In this document: piece after piece, positions 1-10,125 of the stretch
How the letters are laid out: each line of letters opens with the position of its first letter
Numbering within the stretch: the first letter of the stretch is position 1
DNA from: Ashinkailepas kermadecensis
Lineage: Eukaryota > Arthropoda > Thecostraca > Neolepadidae
Length of the DNA: 64,000 nt
Reading direction: 5' to 3'
NCBI GenBank assembly: GCA_034440615.1
Contig: JAOTOM010005138.1
Location: forward strand, 186,001-250,000
Made by a program: the position numbers and the translations under genes
Notes under the pieces: model-generated
Databases searched by the model: none
What the model was told of the DNA's origin: nothing
Seen by the model: the letters and a program-made list of their open reading frames with translations, nothing else

Positions 1-908
1 GTTCTTATTGTTGTTGTTGAATTTGGCCAGCCTGCCACCGTGTTGATGATGTCGGCTGTTTGCGGACAATATTGGTCAGACTAACATCCGCCAGGAAGAC
101 AGCTTGGCTAATTTCTCCACATCCGCATGTAATCACCGTCGCTAAACTGCTTACTCGTGTGGACCTGCCCTGACCGGAAATGTCGACCTCACTCGCCGTA
201 TCCATCTTGACCGGAAATGTTGGCTTGTCTGTGAGCGGTAATGTCGCCTTCGCTGTGTCCGTGCCGATGCCTGATAAGATGTAAATATGCACGTAAGTTG
301 CACACGTGGAAGGCGAACTCATGAGGCCGTGACGACTCAAACCTCAAACTAAGCATCCGGGAGATGTTCCCCGCCAGCCTCCGCCTTCAGCACCTTAACG
401 TCACATGCACTATGACGTAAGACACCTTTAATGTAAAGGGGTCACGTGACTTAAACTGGATTGCAAAACCCACTCGCTCTGAAAGCGGCGCAAATAACCT
501 CTATGGTCTGGCACACCTCAAGTTCACCACCACCACCCTACCCCTACCCTCAAACCTTCCTAGTATCTGTCATTGTTAGTGTGGATGACGCGAAAGCTGA
601 CATGCGAAACAGGCCTGAAAATTTATTACAAATCCTTAAACAGGACTGTTCCGTCAAAGTTGTCATAACAACTGTCGCACTTGTCGCGTGGCCCTCCCCA
701 CTCAAGCTTGTCACACAAGTGCGACAGCTACTAGATACGTGTTTTCCTCATTGTATTGCGTAGCGTGGAGTTTCGCGGACGAAGACGGACGAAGACGCTG
801 ACGGAGAACTTCAGATGCCATCAGAAATGATCCTTTCACATCTCCGCTACAGTCGACGTAACAGGGCACATGAACGTCAGCCGAGACCTCAATGCGCACA
901 CGCGTAGC
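1..908. other. Intergenic, no gene seen
   Basis: No splice-supported or conserved frame is visible. Around 165-260 the phrase gaccggaaatgt or a close variant recurs at roughly 40-50 bp spacing, which suggests a short, very degenerate tandem repeat. The open frames here are short and lack low-complexity-free conserved motifs. Confidence 0.5.
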
Positions 909-1032
909 CACTGAGACAATGCCGAACTGCAGTCGTAACCACTGAGATAATGCCTAACTGCAGTCGTAACCACTGAGGTAATGCCTAACTGCAGTCACAG
1001 CCACTGAGGTAATGCAGAACTTCAGTCGCTTC
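909..1032. repeat. 31-bp tandem repeat, four copies
   Basis: The phrase cactgag starts at 909, 940, 971 and 1002, giving an exact 31-bp period. Each unit continues with variants of gtaatgcctaactgcagtc. The copies differ at a few positions. No coding sense. Confidence 0.9.
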
Positions 1033-1256
1033 CCACGCGCATGATGCTTCAGCTGCTTGCATGTGCGCCGCGTGCTGCGGTTGGCTGGACTTCTGGCTGA
1101 TGAGCGGCTATCAAACGCGCTCGTTTGGCCAACCTCCAACAAATGGCACCAAGTGAACAGCTTCCTGCTCACTGGGAGGTTTGTCCGTGAGTTCATTTCT
1201 CCCAGCTGATGAGAGCGACGTGTTGTTCATGTCAGGGCGCTCTCCTGTCATTATGA
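1033..1256. other. Intergenic flank of the LINE 3' end
   Basis: Nothing recognised. It lies between the 31-bp repeat and the 8-bp repeat tail of the LINE at 1257. Confidence 0.4.
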
Positions 1257-1280
1257 AGTCATAAAGTCATAAAGTCATAA
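1257..1280. repeat. 8-bp tandem tail of the LINE
   Basis: Three exact copies of agtcataa (plus strand). On the element's own strand it is TTATGACT repeated. This is the expected kind of 3' terminus for CR1-like LINEs and fixes the downstream end of the insertion. Confidence 0.7.
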
Positions 1281-1428
1281 TGTATTAAGGCTTAATAAGA
1301 GCCACAGGGGCCCATCTGGGTTAAGCCTATCTAGAAAAGGTACTAGAATGTACATACTCCCACCCCAATCAATCCCTTATCCCAAGTTCCTAGGAAGCTA
1401 TATATCCCAGCCCATCTAACACCACTCA

Positions 1429-1802
1429 CTTGCTACCGCCTAACACCCTCAATAATCACAAGCTCCTCCCATCACACCCATCGTGCCACCATAGACAACC
1501 TCATCAGCATCACATCCCGAAGGAAGGTGCCGAATCCACTGCTGGGCACATCCCACAGAAATTCATAAAGCGTTCAGACTTAATAAGAGACTTACTTGCT
1601 ATTGCATAATACACTCAACAATTACAAACTCCTCCCATCATACCCATTGTGCTACCATAGACAATCTCATCAGTATCACATCCCGAAGGAAGGTGCTGAA
1701 TCCACTGCTAGGTACACCCTATATAAAGTTATAAAGCATTTAGACTTAATAAGAGACTCACTTGCTATTTCATAACACAGTCAACAATTACAAACTCCTC
1801 CC
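1429..1802. repeat. 166-bp tandem repeat in the LINE 3' region, about 2.25 copies
   Basis: The phrase cttgct followed by related sequence starts at 1429, 1595 and 1761, exactly 166 bp apart. The first two units are complete and differ by scattered substitutions; the third is cut after 42 bp, just before the RT stop region. Because the 8-bp tail lies beyond it, the repeat is most simply part of the LINE 3' UTR. The alternative is a pre-existing satellite hit by the LINE. Confidence 0.85.
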
Positions 1803-1824
1803 AACTCCCACTCCTCCCTGTCGA

Positions 1825-3843
1825 TCAACCTTCCCTGGAATACAGAAAAACAATCCCCCTATTCTTATAATGATTGTCTATGCCGTTTTTAAAGATGTTC
1901 AGTGTGTTGCTACTGACAATGGTTCCTGGCAGCTGGTTCCAGTATTCTACTACCCTGTTGGTGAAGAAAGACTGTCTTAACCTTGTCCTGCTGTGATTAA
2001 CTTTAATTTTGAATTGATGACCTCTAATTGCATCATTTCTGTTAAATTCAAACATTTCCCTGAGATATCCCTTTTCCTGACCATGAACAAATTTAAAAAC
2101 CTCGATGAGATCTCCTCTCAGCCTTCTATATCTAAGCGAAAACATGTTCAATTTCTTCAGTCTTTCCTCATATTCCAGGTTGCCTATACCATTAACCATT
2201 TGTGTTGCCCTCTTTTGTACTCTCTCTAAAAGCCAACAATCTTTCTCATAACTAGGGGACCAAGCTTGGACACAGTATTCCAAATGTGGCCTGACATATG
2301 CACAGTAAAGCTTCCTGATGACCTCCTCACTTTTGTATGACACATTCCTCTGTATTGCCCCAAGCATTCTTAGTGCCTTCTTCCTGGCTTCTTTGGTCTG
2401 TTCTGATGCCCCCAATTTTGTGTTCAAAATAACACCTAAGTCCTTCTCCTGCTGAGTCACAGATAGTACTTGGCCACCCATCAAGTATGGAGCCTTCATA
2501 TGCTGCCTACCTACATGCATGACTTTGCACTTATCAAAATTAAACTTCATTTGCCATTTTTCGGACCACTTCACTAGCTCGTCTAAGTCTTTCTGCAGCA
2601 AAACCTGCTCATTTTGCCCTGTTATTGCCCTAAAGATCTTCAAATCATCCGCAAATTTCAAAACCTTACTGCTTAGGCCACATTCAATGCTATTCACATA
2701 TATAATGAACAATAGTGGCCCCAGTACCGACCCCTGGGCGACTCCACTAAGAACATTTTGCCATGATGACTTTGTATCATTTAGCATCACTCTCTGCTGT
2801 CTATCTGAAAGCCACAACTCTATCCATTTTAGGATGCTACCTGCAATACCATGGACCTGAAGCTGCATCATTAACCGTTTATGGGGTACCTTGTCAAAGG
2901 CCTTACTAAAGTCAAGATATGCTACATCAACCTGATTTCCCTGATCAAATTGTTCTGTAGCAAAATTCAAAAATTCCAAGAGATTTGTGAGGCACGATCG
3001 CCCTTTTCTAAACCCATGTTGAGTATCTTGAATCAATTTGCTTCCATCTAGAAAACTAACTATTCTATCCTTGATAATTGATTCGAGTACCTTGCAGACT
3101 AGGGATGTGAGGCTTACTGGCCTATAGTTTTCAACTTTCCCTCTTTCTCCTTTCTTGAAAATAGGAACTACATTTGCCCTTTTCCAATCTGTTGGAATTT
3201 CATTTTGCGAAACTGATCTACAAAATATTATGCTAAGTGGAATTGCCACTTCCTTTTCAGCTTCCCGCAATACCCTAGCATAAATTCCATCGGGTCCTGC
3301 TGCCTTGTTTGTCTTTATTTTTCTGATATAATTGAAAACAATATCACTATCAATGAAATCAACATCGTGTATCTGATCACCTGTCACTGAACTGTGGTTC
3401 ACGGTTGGCAGATTAGTCACATCCTCCACTGTAAACACTGATTTAAACTGCTTGCTCAGCTCCTCAACCATCTCACTATCCTCACTCAATATAGTCCCAT
3501 TTACATCCAGTGGACCAATTGTGCTTGAAACTTTACTTAGCTTGTAGAAACTAAAGAACTTTTTACTGTCCCCATTACAGTTCCTAGCCAAATCCAATTC
3601 TTTTGCTCGCTTTGCTGCTCTGATTTTCTGCTTCACAGCGTCTCTAGATTTTTGATACGACCTTAGATTTACGATATTTGAAGCCTCCTTAAATACTCTA
3701 AATGCACCTTTCTTAGCCTTAATTGCTTTCATCACATCTGGTGTAAGCCATGCTGGCTTTCCTACCCTTCTTTTGCGCCTTTGCTTTTGGGGGACATGTC
3801 TAATCTGAATTTCCCTCAAGTAGGATTTGAACTTTTCCCACAT
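1825..3843 (-). CDS. LINE ORF2, reverse transcriptase part
   Basis: This 672-codon frame encodes a non-LTR reverse transcriptase that would copy the element's RNA at a nicked chromosomal target. Visible RT signatures in order are AGPDGIYARVL (template-contacting region), YRPVSLTSL, HGFRKGRSCLTNL, YLDFSKAFDKVPH with a catalytic Asp, AQGSVLGPLLF and FADDLKIF, the catalytic F/YADD box. The C-terminal part (RPHLEYCVQAWSP, then a Trp-Asn-Gln-Leu-Pro segment) is typical of CR1/jockey-like ORF2 ends. The listed Met is only the first one after a stop: the TAA at 3868-3870 lies eight codons upstream in the same frame, so this and the endonuclease frame at 3868-4827 were one ORF2. It probably cannot make a full protein unless the stop is read through. 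No telomerase- or virus-like features are present. Confidence 0.9.
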   Translation of the reverse strand: MWEKFKSYLREIQIRHVPQKQRRKRRVGKPAWLTPDVMKAIKAKKGAFRVFKEASNIVNLRSYQKSRDAVKQKIRAAKRAKELDLARNCNGDSKKFFSFYKLSKVSSTIGPLDVNGTILSEDSEMVEELSKQFKSVFTVEDVTNLPTVNHSSVTGDQIHDVDFIDSDIVFNYIRKIKTNKAAGPDGIYARVLREAEKEVAIPLSIIFCRSVSQNEIPTDWKRANVVPIFKKGERGKVENYRPVSLTSLVCKVLESIIKDRIVSFLDGSKLIQDTQHGFRKGRSCLTNLLEFLNFATEQFDQGNQVDVAYLDFSKAFDKVPHKRLMMQLQVHGIAGSILKWIELWLSDRQQRVMLNDTKSSWQNVLSGVAQGSVLGPLLFIIYVNSIECGLSSKVLKFADDLKIFRAITGQNEQVLLQKDLDELVKWSEKWQMKFNFDKCKVMHVGRQHMKAPYLMGGQVLSVTQQEKDLGVILNTKLGASEQTKEARKKALRMLGAIQRNVSYKSEEVIRKLYCAYVRPHLEYCVQAWSPSYEKDCWLLERVQKRATQMVNGIGNLEYEERLKKLNMFSLRYRRLRGDLIEVFKFVHGQEKGYLREMFEFNRNDAIRGHQFKIKVNHSRTRLRQSFFTNRVVEYWNQLPGTIVSSNTLNIFKNGIDNHYKNRGIVFLYSREG

Positions 3844-3867
3844 TTCACAGGCATTTAAATCAAAGAA

Positions 3868-4827
3868 TTATTCTTCCCATTTTATGGCACTTAAAGCCTC
3901 TCTCATGCAGGCAAAGTCTGCCCTGTTAAAATTTGGAATCTTTGCCAAATTATCCTTGATTGTCCCTGATACCTGTGCCTTGAATCTCACTATGTTATGG
4001 TCACTTCTTCCCAGAGTTTCTCCTACAGTCAAGTCTTGAACTAAATCACTTAAATCTGAGAAGACAAGGTCCAAGAATAAGCCCTGCCTGGTTGGTTCCA
4101 TTACAAACTGGTGTAAGAACAAGTCCTCTTCAAGGCATTTCCTAAACAGTTTACATGATGGGGAGCCAACACCAACATTTTCATATCCTTTTAGATTAAA
4201 GTCACCAAGAATAAGGCATTTCCTCTGAAAGTTTCTACTGATTTCCTCACAAATCACCTTATCAAGCTCCAGTTGCTGAGAATGTGGCAAGGTTCCTGAT
4301 CGATACAAAGCTCCTATCCTCAGTTTATTGTTGTTGCCTTTTCCCACAGCAACATCAAGCCAAATGGACTCCACAGACACATTTTTCACCCCATCTACTA
4401 CTTTTTGAGAACTGTATAAGCTATTCACATAGAGCATTACACCACCCCCTTTCACTGCTGGACCCCTATTGCATGAAAACATATTGTATCCCTGGATCTC
4501 ATAGTCCTGCAAGTTATCCCCAAAATATCCCTCACTGACCCATGCCTCAGTAATGCAAACAAAATCTGGTTTCTCCTCAGCAACATAACACTTAAACTCA
4601 TCAAATTTGGATCGAATGCTCTGAGCATTAAGCATCATACACTTAACAAAAGTTCCAAGACCATCTTTGGCTTTTTTATGTTGAGTAGCTCTATCATCTC
4701 TGGATGAGCCACCACTCTGCCCCCTTGATCTACTGCTACCCCTATTTGCTGACTGTGAGGTTCTATTGCCTATGCTGTCACTATTGACATATCCCTGAGA
4801 TGGCAATGCCAATTCTTCCCTCCCCAC
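3868..4827 (-). CDS. LINE ORF2, endonuclease part, ended by an in-frame stop
   Basis: The frame encodes an apurinic-endonuclease-like (exonuclease/endonuclease/phosphatase family) domain that nicks target DNA during LINE insertion. Seen motifs: MLNAQSIRSKFDEF at the start of the domain, CITEAW with the metal-binding Glu, ILGDFNLKGY with Asp and Asn, and GRSDHNIV with the Ser-Asp-His triad. A Ser/Arg/Gly-rich stretch of about 45 residues precedes the domain. The frame ends after IKWEE at a TAA (3868-3870), in the same frame as the RT part that follows. The start Met lies nine bases after the ORF1 stop and in a different frame, a normal arrangement for two-ORF LINEs. The stop makes this copy non-autonomous unless suppressed. 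Confidence 0.88.
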   Translation of the reverse strand: MGREELALPSQGYVNSDSIGNRTSQSANRGSSRSRGQSGGSSRDDRATQHKKAKDGLGTFVKCMMLNAQSIRSKFDEFKCYVAEEKPDFVCITEAWVSEGYFGDNLQDYEIQGYNMFSCNRGPAVKGGGVMLYVNSLYSSQKVVDGVKNVSVESIWLDVAVGKGNNNKLRIGALYRSGTLPHSQQLELDKVICEEISRNFQRKCLILGDFNLKGYENVGVGSPSCKLFRKCLEEDLFLHQFVMEPTRQGLFLDLVFSDLSDLVQDLTVGETLGRSDHNIVRFKAQVSGTIKDNLAKIPNFNRADFACMREALSAIKWEE

Positions 4828-4835
4828 CCCATTAT

Positions 4836-5792
4836 CTAGTTTCCCTGAAGGACATGTTCGTATACTTTGCCTAACACTTGCACCCCCTTCTCAGAGAAGT
4901 GCAAGCCATCCCTCTGATAGAGGTCAGATGAGCCATAAAACCTGCACCACTTGTCAACAAAAGTCAAACCTAACTCATTGCAAAGCCTACCTACCCTGGC
5001 ATTGGCTGCCAGTGCCCTAGAGCTCCACTCAGGGGAGACTCCAGCCCTAGGCAGAATAGCTGTCACAATAACTCTGCTATTGCTTTGCTTCAGGGTGGCC
5101 AGAAGGGCCCTGTAGTCCTGCATCAGCTCCTCACTCCTAGCAGGACCTATGTTGTTCACTCCTACCTGCACTATAACTGTACTGAACTGGTTTTCGCTGG
5201 TGGCCTGTGCGACCACTTGGACCAGGTCTCTAACTTTGGCACCAGGCCTGGTGATGCACCTCCTACCTTTCCGACCTTTACAGAATACCCTATCCAAATG
5301 CCGCACACGAGAGTCTCCTACGACTAGCACATTCTCCTTGCTGCTATCACTATCACTATCACTATCCTGGGGGCAGTCCTCCAATGCCTGGAACCTGTTG
5401 GATGTTGTTACTACTCCTGTCTGTTGAGCTGCTTCGCTAGGTTTTTTCCCACTCCTACCACCTACCACCTGCCACTCACTGCCCCCTTGCTTAGGCTCAC
5501 GCCTCCAAATCCTCCACCCCTTGACTTTAAACCACTGCCCCTCCTGTGAGCTACTAGAAATATTCTGTTCACTAGGAACACTTATCTCTTCAGATCTCCC
5601 TGCCACCTCCACAGCAGGGGAAGCTACAGTTACCTGGTGGCCTGTGACCACCTGGGCATAGGATGCCCCTGCTACAGACTGCCCCTTACGTTCTGGCCTG
5701 CCCTTTGAAGCAAGGGAAGCTTTGAGCTTGGAAAGCTCTGCCTTAAGGGCCCTAACCTCATCCTCTAGTGCCTGCATCCTGGTGTTAACCAT
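4836..5792 (-). CDS. LINE ORF1, coiled coil plus SGNH-esterase-like protein
   Basis: This 318-codon frame begins with a predicted coiled coil (residues about 5-30, heptad-like MQALEDEVRALKAELSKLKA) and continues through a polar, Ser/Gln-rich linker. It ends in an SGNH/GDSL-type hydrolase-like domain: VLVVGDSRVRHLD (block I with the nucleophile Ser), VIVQVGVNNIG (block III Gly and Asn) and DGLHFSEKG (block V Asp and His). Esterase-like ORF1 proteins are known in CR1/L2 LINEs, where ORF1 binds the element RNA; the role of the hydrolase activity is unsettled. The Met chosen is the first in frame and is followed at once by the coiled coil. The frame is fully open, in contrast to ORF2. Confidence 0.85.
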   Translation of the reverse strand: MVNTRMQALEDEVRALKAELSKLKASLASKGRPERKGQSVAGASYAQVVTGHQVTVASPAVEVAGRSEEISVPSEQNISSSSQEGQWFKVKGWRIWRREPKQGGSEWQVVGGRSGKKPSEAAQQTGVVTTSNRFQALEDCPQDSDSDSDSSKENVLVVGDSRVRHLDRVFCKGRKGRRCITRPGAKVRDLVQVVAQATSENQFSTVIVQVGVNNIGPARSEELMQDYRALLATLKQSNSRVIVTAILPRAGVSPEWSSRALAANARVGRLCNELGLTFVDKWCRFYGSSDLYQRDGLHFSEKGVQVLGKVYEHVLQGN

Positions 5793-6387
5793 CCTAAAGG
5801 CTGCAGCTTATTCTAGATTGAAATTGACAAATACCTTGCTCCAAAATTATTTACCAAATAACAGAGCAGAACAAAATAACCGACAAAGCTTAGATATATG
5901 CTAGTTCCTAACTATGCAGCACTTACAAGGTAATCACTGTGCAGAAAGTTGACAGTGGTTTTAAAGAGAGAAGAAATCACACGCTGAATAACTGCCAAAA
6001 ATTATATAAGTAGCTGAAAGCACTGACACACTAGACAAAGACAGACAGAATGGACAAAATGGCGCTGGGCAGCGTCTCTAGATATAAATATTATAATCAG
6101 CTTGCCAAAAAAGAAACTTATGAGATAAAGCTATGCAAATATATGCACAGAAGTAATTGCTAAATACCTATCCACAGTTAAGCCTGGTATACTGGTAACG
6201 ACTTATCTAGAAAAGCAGGAGCTCCACAGCGATGTGTTTCCACCTTGACAACTGGCGGCAAATGAATATGTCACTCTATAATGAAACAACTTGCGATAAC
6301 AATTACGGCAGTACCGCGGATCCCACCTCACGTTGCTGCTCCTAAAAATTGCATGGTTTCATTCCTCCTCGTCTGACCACGTCGTCC
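5793..6387. other. AT-rich sequence upstream of LINE ORF1
   Basis: No gene. It may be the 5' UTR/promoter of the LINE, but no boundary or target-site duplication could be found. Confidence 0.35.
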
Positions 6388-6521
6388 GACCCTTGGACAT
6401 ATGCACCTGCAACGTATCAAGTGTTAATGGAACAAGGCAACATGGAATGGGAACGACCCTTGGACATATGCACCTGCAACGTATCAAGTGTTAATGGGAC
6501 CAGGCAAAATGGATTGGGAGC
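6388..6521. repeat. 67-bp direct duplication
   Basis: gacccttggacatatgcacc starts at 6388 and again at 6455. The two 67-bp units differ at about six positions near their ends. Function unknown. Confidence 0.9.
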
Positions 6522-7140
6522 ATGACCAGCACCAGAACACCCATGCAATTAGGCTCCGAAATACCCTGAAAATTGTTATTAACGACCAATCGGTGGCTAC
6601 TGACGGCAAACGCCATGTGAACGGATGTGGCTACATTTCATGACTTCAAGTTTTTCTTGAAGGCGCATAACTTGACGCTGTGAGCATATTTGATGTTATA
6701 TCTGGCAGGTTGAAGTTATAGTGTTGGAGTTGTACCTTTTGGTACAGCTCTTGTGCAATCATTAGCCCGCACGTAGCTCGTGTGCAGCCTGTGTAATCAT
6801 GGATAACCAAAGCTACCGTAGGCTGTTTTGGCACACCGGGTGTGAGAGCTTGCCCCTGTTATACGCATGTGGGAACTACAAGCCAGAGCTTGTGGCTGAG
6901 CGACAATCGACCGACACATCGTGTTTGGGGTGACTATTCCGCGTGATCAGGTCAACAGCAGGTCATGCTGCAATGCTGGAACCGTGGCTAGACAGGAAGA
7001 TCACTGAGCCGGAGCGATATTCAGCTCGTCCCTCCACAGACGACGGCAGACAGATCACCGAGCCGGAGCCAGCAAGCAGCATTCCTCACGGGTCACCGCC
7101 GCTCGGCCGGTCACCCGGCGCCGTCAACGGCGTCGGTCCT
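6522..7140. other. No gene seen
   Basis: No conserved frame. The open frame that starts near 6943 enters the 44-bp minisatellite and is explained by it. Confidence 0.4.
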
Positions 7141-7610
7141 CACTCACAATCGTCGACAGTGGCTGGTGCCACGGCGTCGATCCTCACCCACAATCGTCGA
7201 CAGTGGCTGGCGCTACGGCGTCGATCCTCACTCACAATCGTCGACAGTGGCTGGCGCCACGGCGTCGATCCTCACTCACAATCGTCGACAGTGGCTGGTG
7301 CCACGGCGTCCATCCTCACTCGCAATCGTCGACAGTGGCTGGCGCTACGGCGTCGATCCTCACTCACAATCGTCGACAGTGGCTGGTGCCACGGCGTCCA
7401 TCCTCACCCACAATCGTCGACAGTGGCTGGCGCTACGGCGTCGATCCTCACCACAATCGTCGACAGTGGCTGGTGCCACGGCGTCGATCTTCACCCACAA
7501 TCGTCGACAGTGGCTGGCGCTACGGCGTCGATCCTCACCCACAATCGTCGACAGTGGCTGGCGCTACGGCGTCGATCCTCACTCACAATCGTCGACAGTG
7601 GCTGGCGCCT
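7141..7610. repeat. 44-bp minisatellite, about 10-11 copies
   Basis: Each unit contains cacaatcgtcgacagtggct followed by a ggygcyacggcgtc segment; successive cgtcgacagt phrases are 44 bp apart (for example 7151 and 7195). One unit near 7450 lacks bases. Since 44 is not a multiple of three, all forward frames read the same peptide in rotation, which explains three overlapping open frames. Confidence 0.93.
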
Positions 7611-7735
7611 GCCTGTGACCGGGCGGCCTTGACGACGGACATGCGACCAGAGGCGGCGATATCGAAAGTGTCCATATCGAATACGTGTCCATTGGACATG
7701 TATTCACGATCGGCGACGGCCACGGGGCTGTTACT

Positions 7736-8190
7736 GCGACAGCGCGACAGTCAGAAACGATGTGACTGCGACAGTGCGACAGTCATACACGGCGTAACTG
7801 CGACAACGCGACAGTCAGACATGGTGTGACTGCGACAGTGTAACATTCAGGTGTGTGACTGCGACAGTGCGACAGTCAGATACGGGCCATGGCTGTGATA
7901 ATGCGACAGTCATATACGGAGCGACTGTGACAGCGCGACAGTCAGACACGATGTGACTGCGACGGTGCGACAGTCATACACGGCGTGACTGCGACAGTCA
8001 GACACGATGTGACTGCGACAGTGTGACAGTCAGACACGGCGTGACTGCGACAGTCAGACACGGGGTTGATACTGCAACAGTGCGACATTCAGACACTGTG
8101 TGACTGCGACAGTAAGACAGTCAGACACGATGTGACTGCGACAGTGCGACAGTCAGACACGGCGTAACTGCAACAGTGCGACACTGCCGT
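7736..8190. repeat. Irregular minisatellite with gactgcgacagtgcgacagt core
   Basis: Units of about 30-32 bp built from gactgcgacagt, gcgacagtc and agacacg(atgt/gcgt) are repeated with variable length. Some units are truncated. Rich in CGACAG. No coding sense. Confidence 0.85.
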
Positions 8191-8339
8191 CGGGTCCGCA
8201 GCGCCGGCCTCCACCGGCACACACCCGGCCAGTCAGTGAACTGCGCCCGCCCGGACCGACTGCAGCCGCAGTGTCAGCGTTCATTCAAATTAAACGGCCG
8301 CGCCGGCCGATGGCGCGTTTTTGCGCCGCCGCCGGCGCC

Positions 8340-8780
8340 GGTCGAGCGGGAGCTGCCCGGCCGGCGCGGTGCTGGGGACTGGGTGCGGTGCTGGGGAGCG
8401 GACGAGATGCTGGGGAGCGGGTTGGGTGCTGGGGAGCGGGTGTTGAGGACTGGGTTGGGTGCTGGGGAACAGACGGGATGCTGGGGAGCGAGTGGGGTGC
8501 TGGGGAGCGGGTGGGGTGCTGGGGAGCGGGTGGGGTGCCGGGGAGCGGGTGTTGAGGACTGGGTGGGGCGCTGTGGAGCGGACGGGATGCTGGGGAGCGG
8601 GTGGGTGCTGTGGAACGGGCGGGATGCTGGGGAGTGGGTGGGGTGCTGGGGAGCGGGTGTTGAGGACTGGGTGCGGTGCTGGGGAGCGGACGGGGTGCTG
8701 AGAAGCGAGCAGGTGCTGAGGACTGGGTAGGGTGTTGAGGAGAGGACGGGGTGCTGGAGAGCGGACGCGCTAGTGGGGAA
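8340..8780. repeat. G-rich minisatellite (GCTGGGGAGCGGGT units)
   Basis: Strongly G-biased plus strand built from gctggggagcgg(gt/ac), gtgttgaggactggg and related units. Runs of four G recur every 10-20 bp, so G-quadruplex formation on the plus strand is plausible. The open frames over it are repeat translations rich in Gly, Ala and Trp. Confidence 0.88.
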
Positions 8781-9452
8781 CGGGAGGGGTGCTGAGGAAT
8801 GGGAGAGGTTCTGCAGAACGGGCGGGGTGCTGGGCGACCGGTAGGATGCTGAAGGATGGGTGTGGAGCTGAACAGTGTGCGAGAGGCTGCGTGGTCATGG
8901 ACGTCAGCCTTGTTTTGGGGTGAGATTCAGACACGGTGGCCGAACTTGTATGTGTGTCTTCCGCATGTCGAAATGGCATGGAGCCGGTGGTTTGCCAACG
9001 CGGCAAATATTTGGAACGCCTAAGAACTTCACGGCTAACCAGCGAAAATGGCAGCTGGGTAATCATAAGTTCTTTATATATACTGCAAGAGGATATAATT
9101 ATGAAATGACGAGAAAGTAAAATGTAGCGAACACAACGACAGGAGAAGATGGCTCGTTACGTTCTAAGGTTTATTATTGCAAGCAGTGTCACAAACCAGT
9201 GGCGTGACCACACAACGCCTAATTCAGCCCAATGAGAATAATCACTGAACACCGCTTCCATGTAATTAGCGTACGCCTGCCTCGGGAGTAAAGGTCAAAT
9301 TGGCACTGGCTACCACCCAACCAAGGCGGCGTAATGGTCACGCAATCATCATCACCGCACCAGAACGTGCCGCCACCGTGCCGGACCGAGACTGCCGCAG
9401 TGAGGCCAGGACGCCCGCTGCTGGTATTGTCAGTGAGTGTCGCCGGGTGTCG
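8781..9452. other. No gene seen
   Basis: Unique-looking sequence without conserved frames between two minisatellites. Confidence 0.4.
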
Positions 9453-9611
9453 GTCAGTGTCGCCGGGAGTGGCTGACAGTAACACCGGCCGGGCACCTGT
9501 CAGATCACGAATGGTGCGTGACCGGTCATGGGTCAGTGTCGCCGGGAGTGGCTGACAGTACCGCCGGCCGGGCACCTATCAGATCACGAATGGTGCGCGA
9601 CCGGTCAGGCA
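9453..9611. repeat. 79-bp tandem duplication
   Basis: gtcagtgtcgccgggagtgg starts at 9453 and 9532. Two nearly identical 79-bp units precede the 35-bp array and share its ccggtca element. Confidence 0.9.
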
Positions 9612-10125
9612 CCTTCCAGCGGACAGACCGACGTCACCTGTCAGGCACACCCCAGCGTCCGACCGACGTCACCGGTCAGGCACACCCCAACGACCGACCG
9701 ACGTGACCTGTCAGGCACACCCCAGAGTCCGACCGACGTGACCTGTCAGGCACACCCCAGCGTACGACCGACGTCACCTGTCAGGCACACCCCAGAGTCC
9801 GACCGACGTGACCTGTCAGGCACACCCCAGCGTACGACCGACGTCACCTGTCAGGCACACCCCAGAGTCCGACCGACGTGACCTGTCAGGCACACCCCAG
9901 CGTACGACCGACGTCACCTGTCAGGCACACCCCAGCGTCCGACCGACGTGACCCGTCAGGCACACCCCAGCGTCCGACCGACGTCACCTGTCAGGCACAC
10001 CCCAGCGTCCGACCGACGTCACCTGTCAGGAACACCCCAGCGTACGACCGACGTCACCGGTCAGGAACACCCCAACATCCGACCGACGTGACCCGTCAGG
10101 CACACCGCAGCGTCCGACCGACGCG
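9612..10125. repeat. 35-bp minisatellite, about 14-15 copies
   Basis: Core ccgaccgacgtsacctgtca followed by ggcacaccccagmgtc; gaccgacg recurs at 9661, 9696 and 9731, giving a 35-bp period. Some units alternate as higher-order pairs (agagtcc and agcgtac). Repeats are directly adjacent with no spacers. Confidence 0.93.

Larger units (their letters stand above)
1257..5900 (-). mobile_element. CR1/L2-type non-LTR retrotransposon, nearly full length
   Basis: Read on the minus strand the element runs ORF1 (esterase-like), then ORF2 (endonuclease and reverse transcriptase), then a 3' untranslated region that ends in three perfect copies of an 8-bp unit (plus-strand agtcataa, 1257-1280). A short tandem tail in place of poly-A is a known hallmark of the CR1/L2 group, and an esterase (SGNH-like) ORF1 is known from CR1/L2 relatives. 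The 3' UTR includes 166-bp tandem repeats (1429-1802). The 5' boundary is not defined: sequence upstream of ORF1 (5793 to about 6340) is AT-rich and may be 5' UTR. I did not find a target-site duplication. The reading frames are long and, apart from one stop in ORF2, open, so insertion was probably recent relative to the other repeats here. Confidence 0.85.

Noticed and set aside
9612..10125. CRISPR-like array of 35-bp repeats
   Set aside because: Repeats are contiguous with no unique spacers, and the window is eukaryotic.
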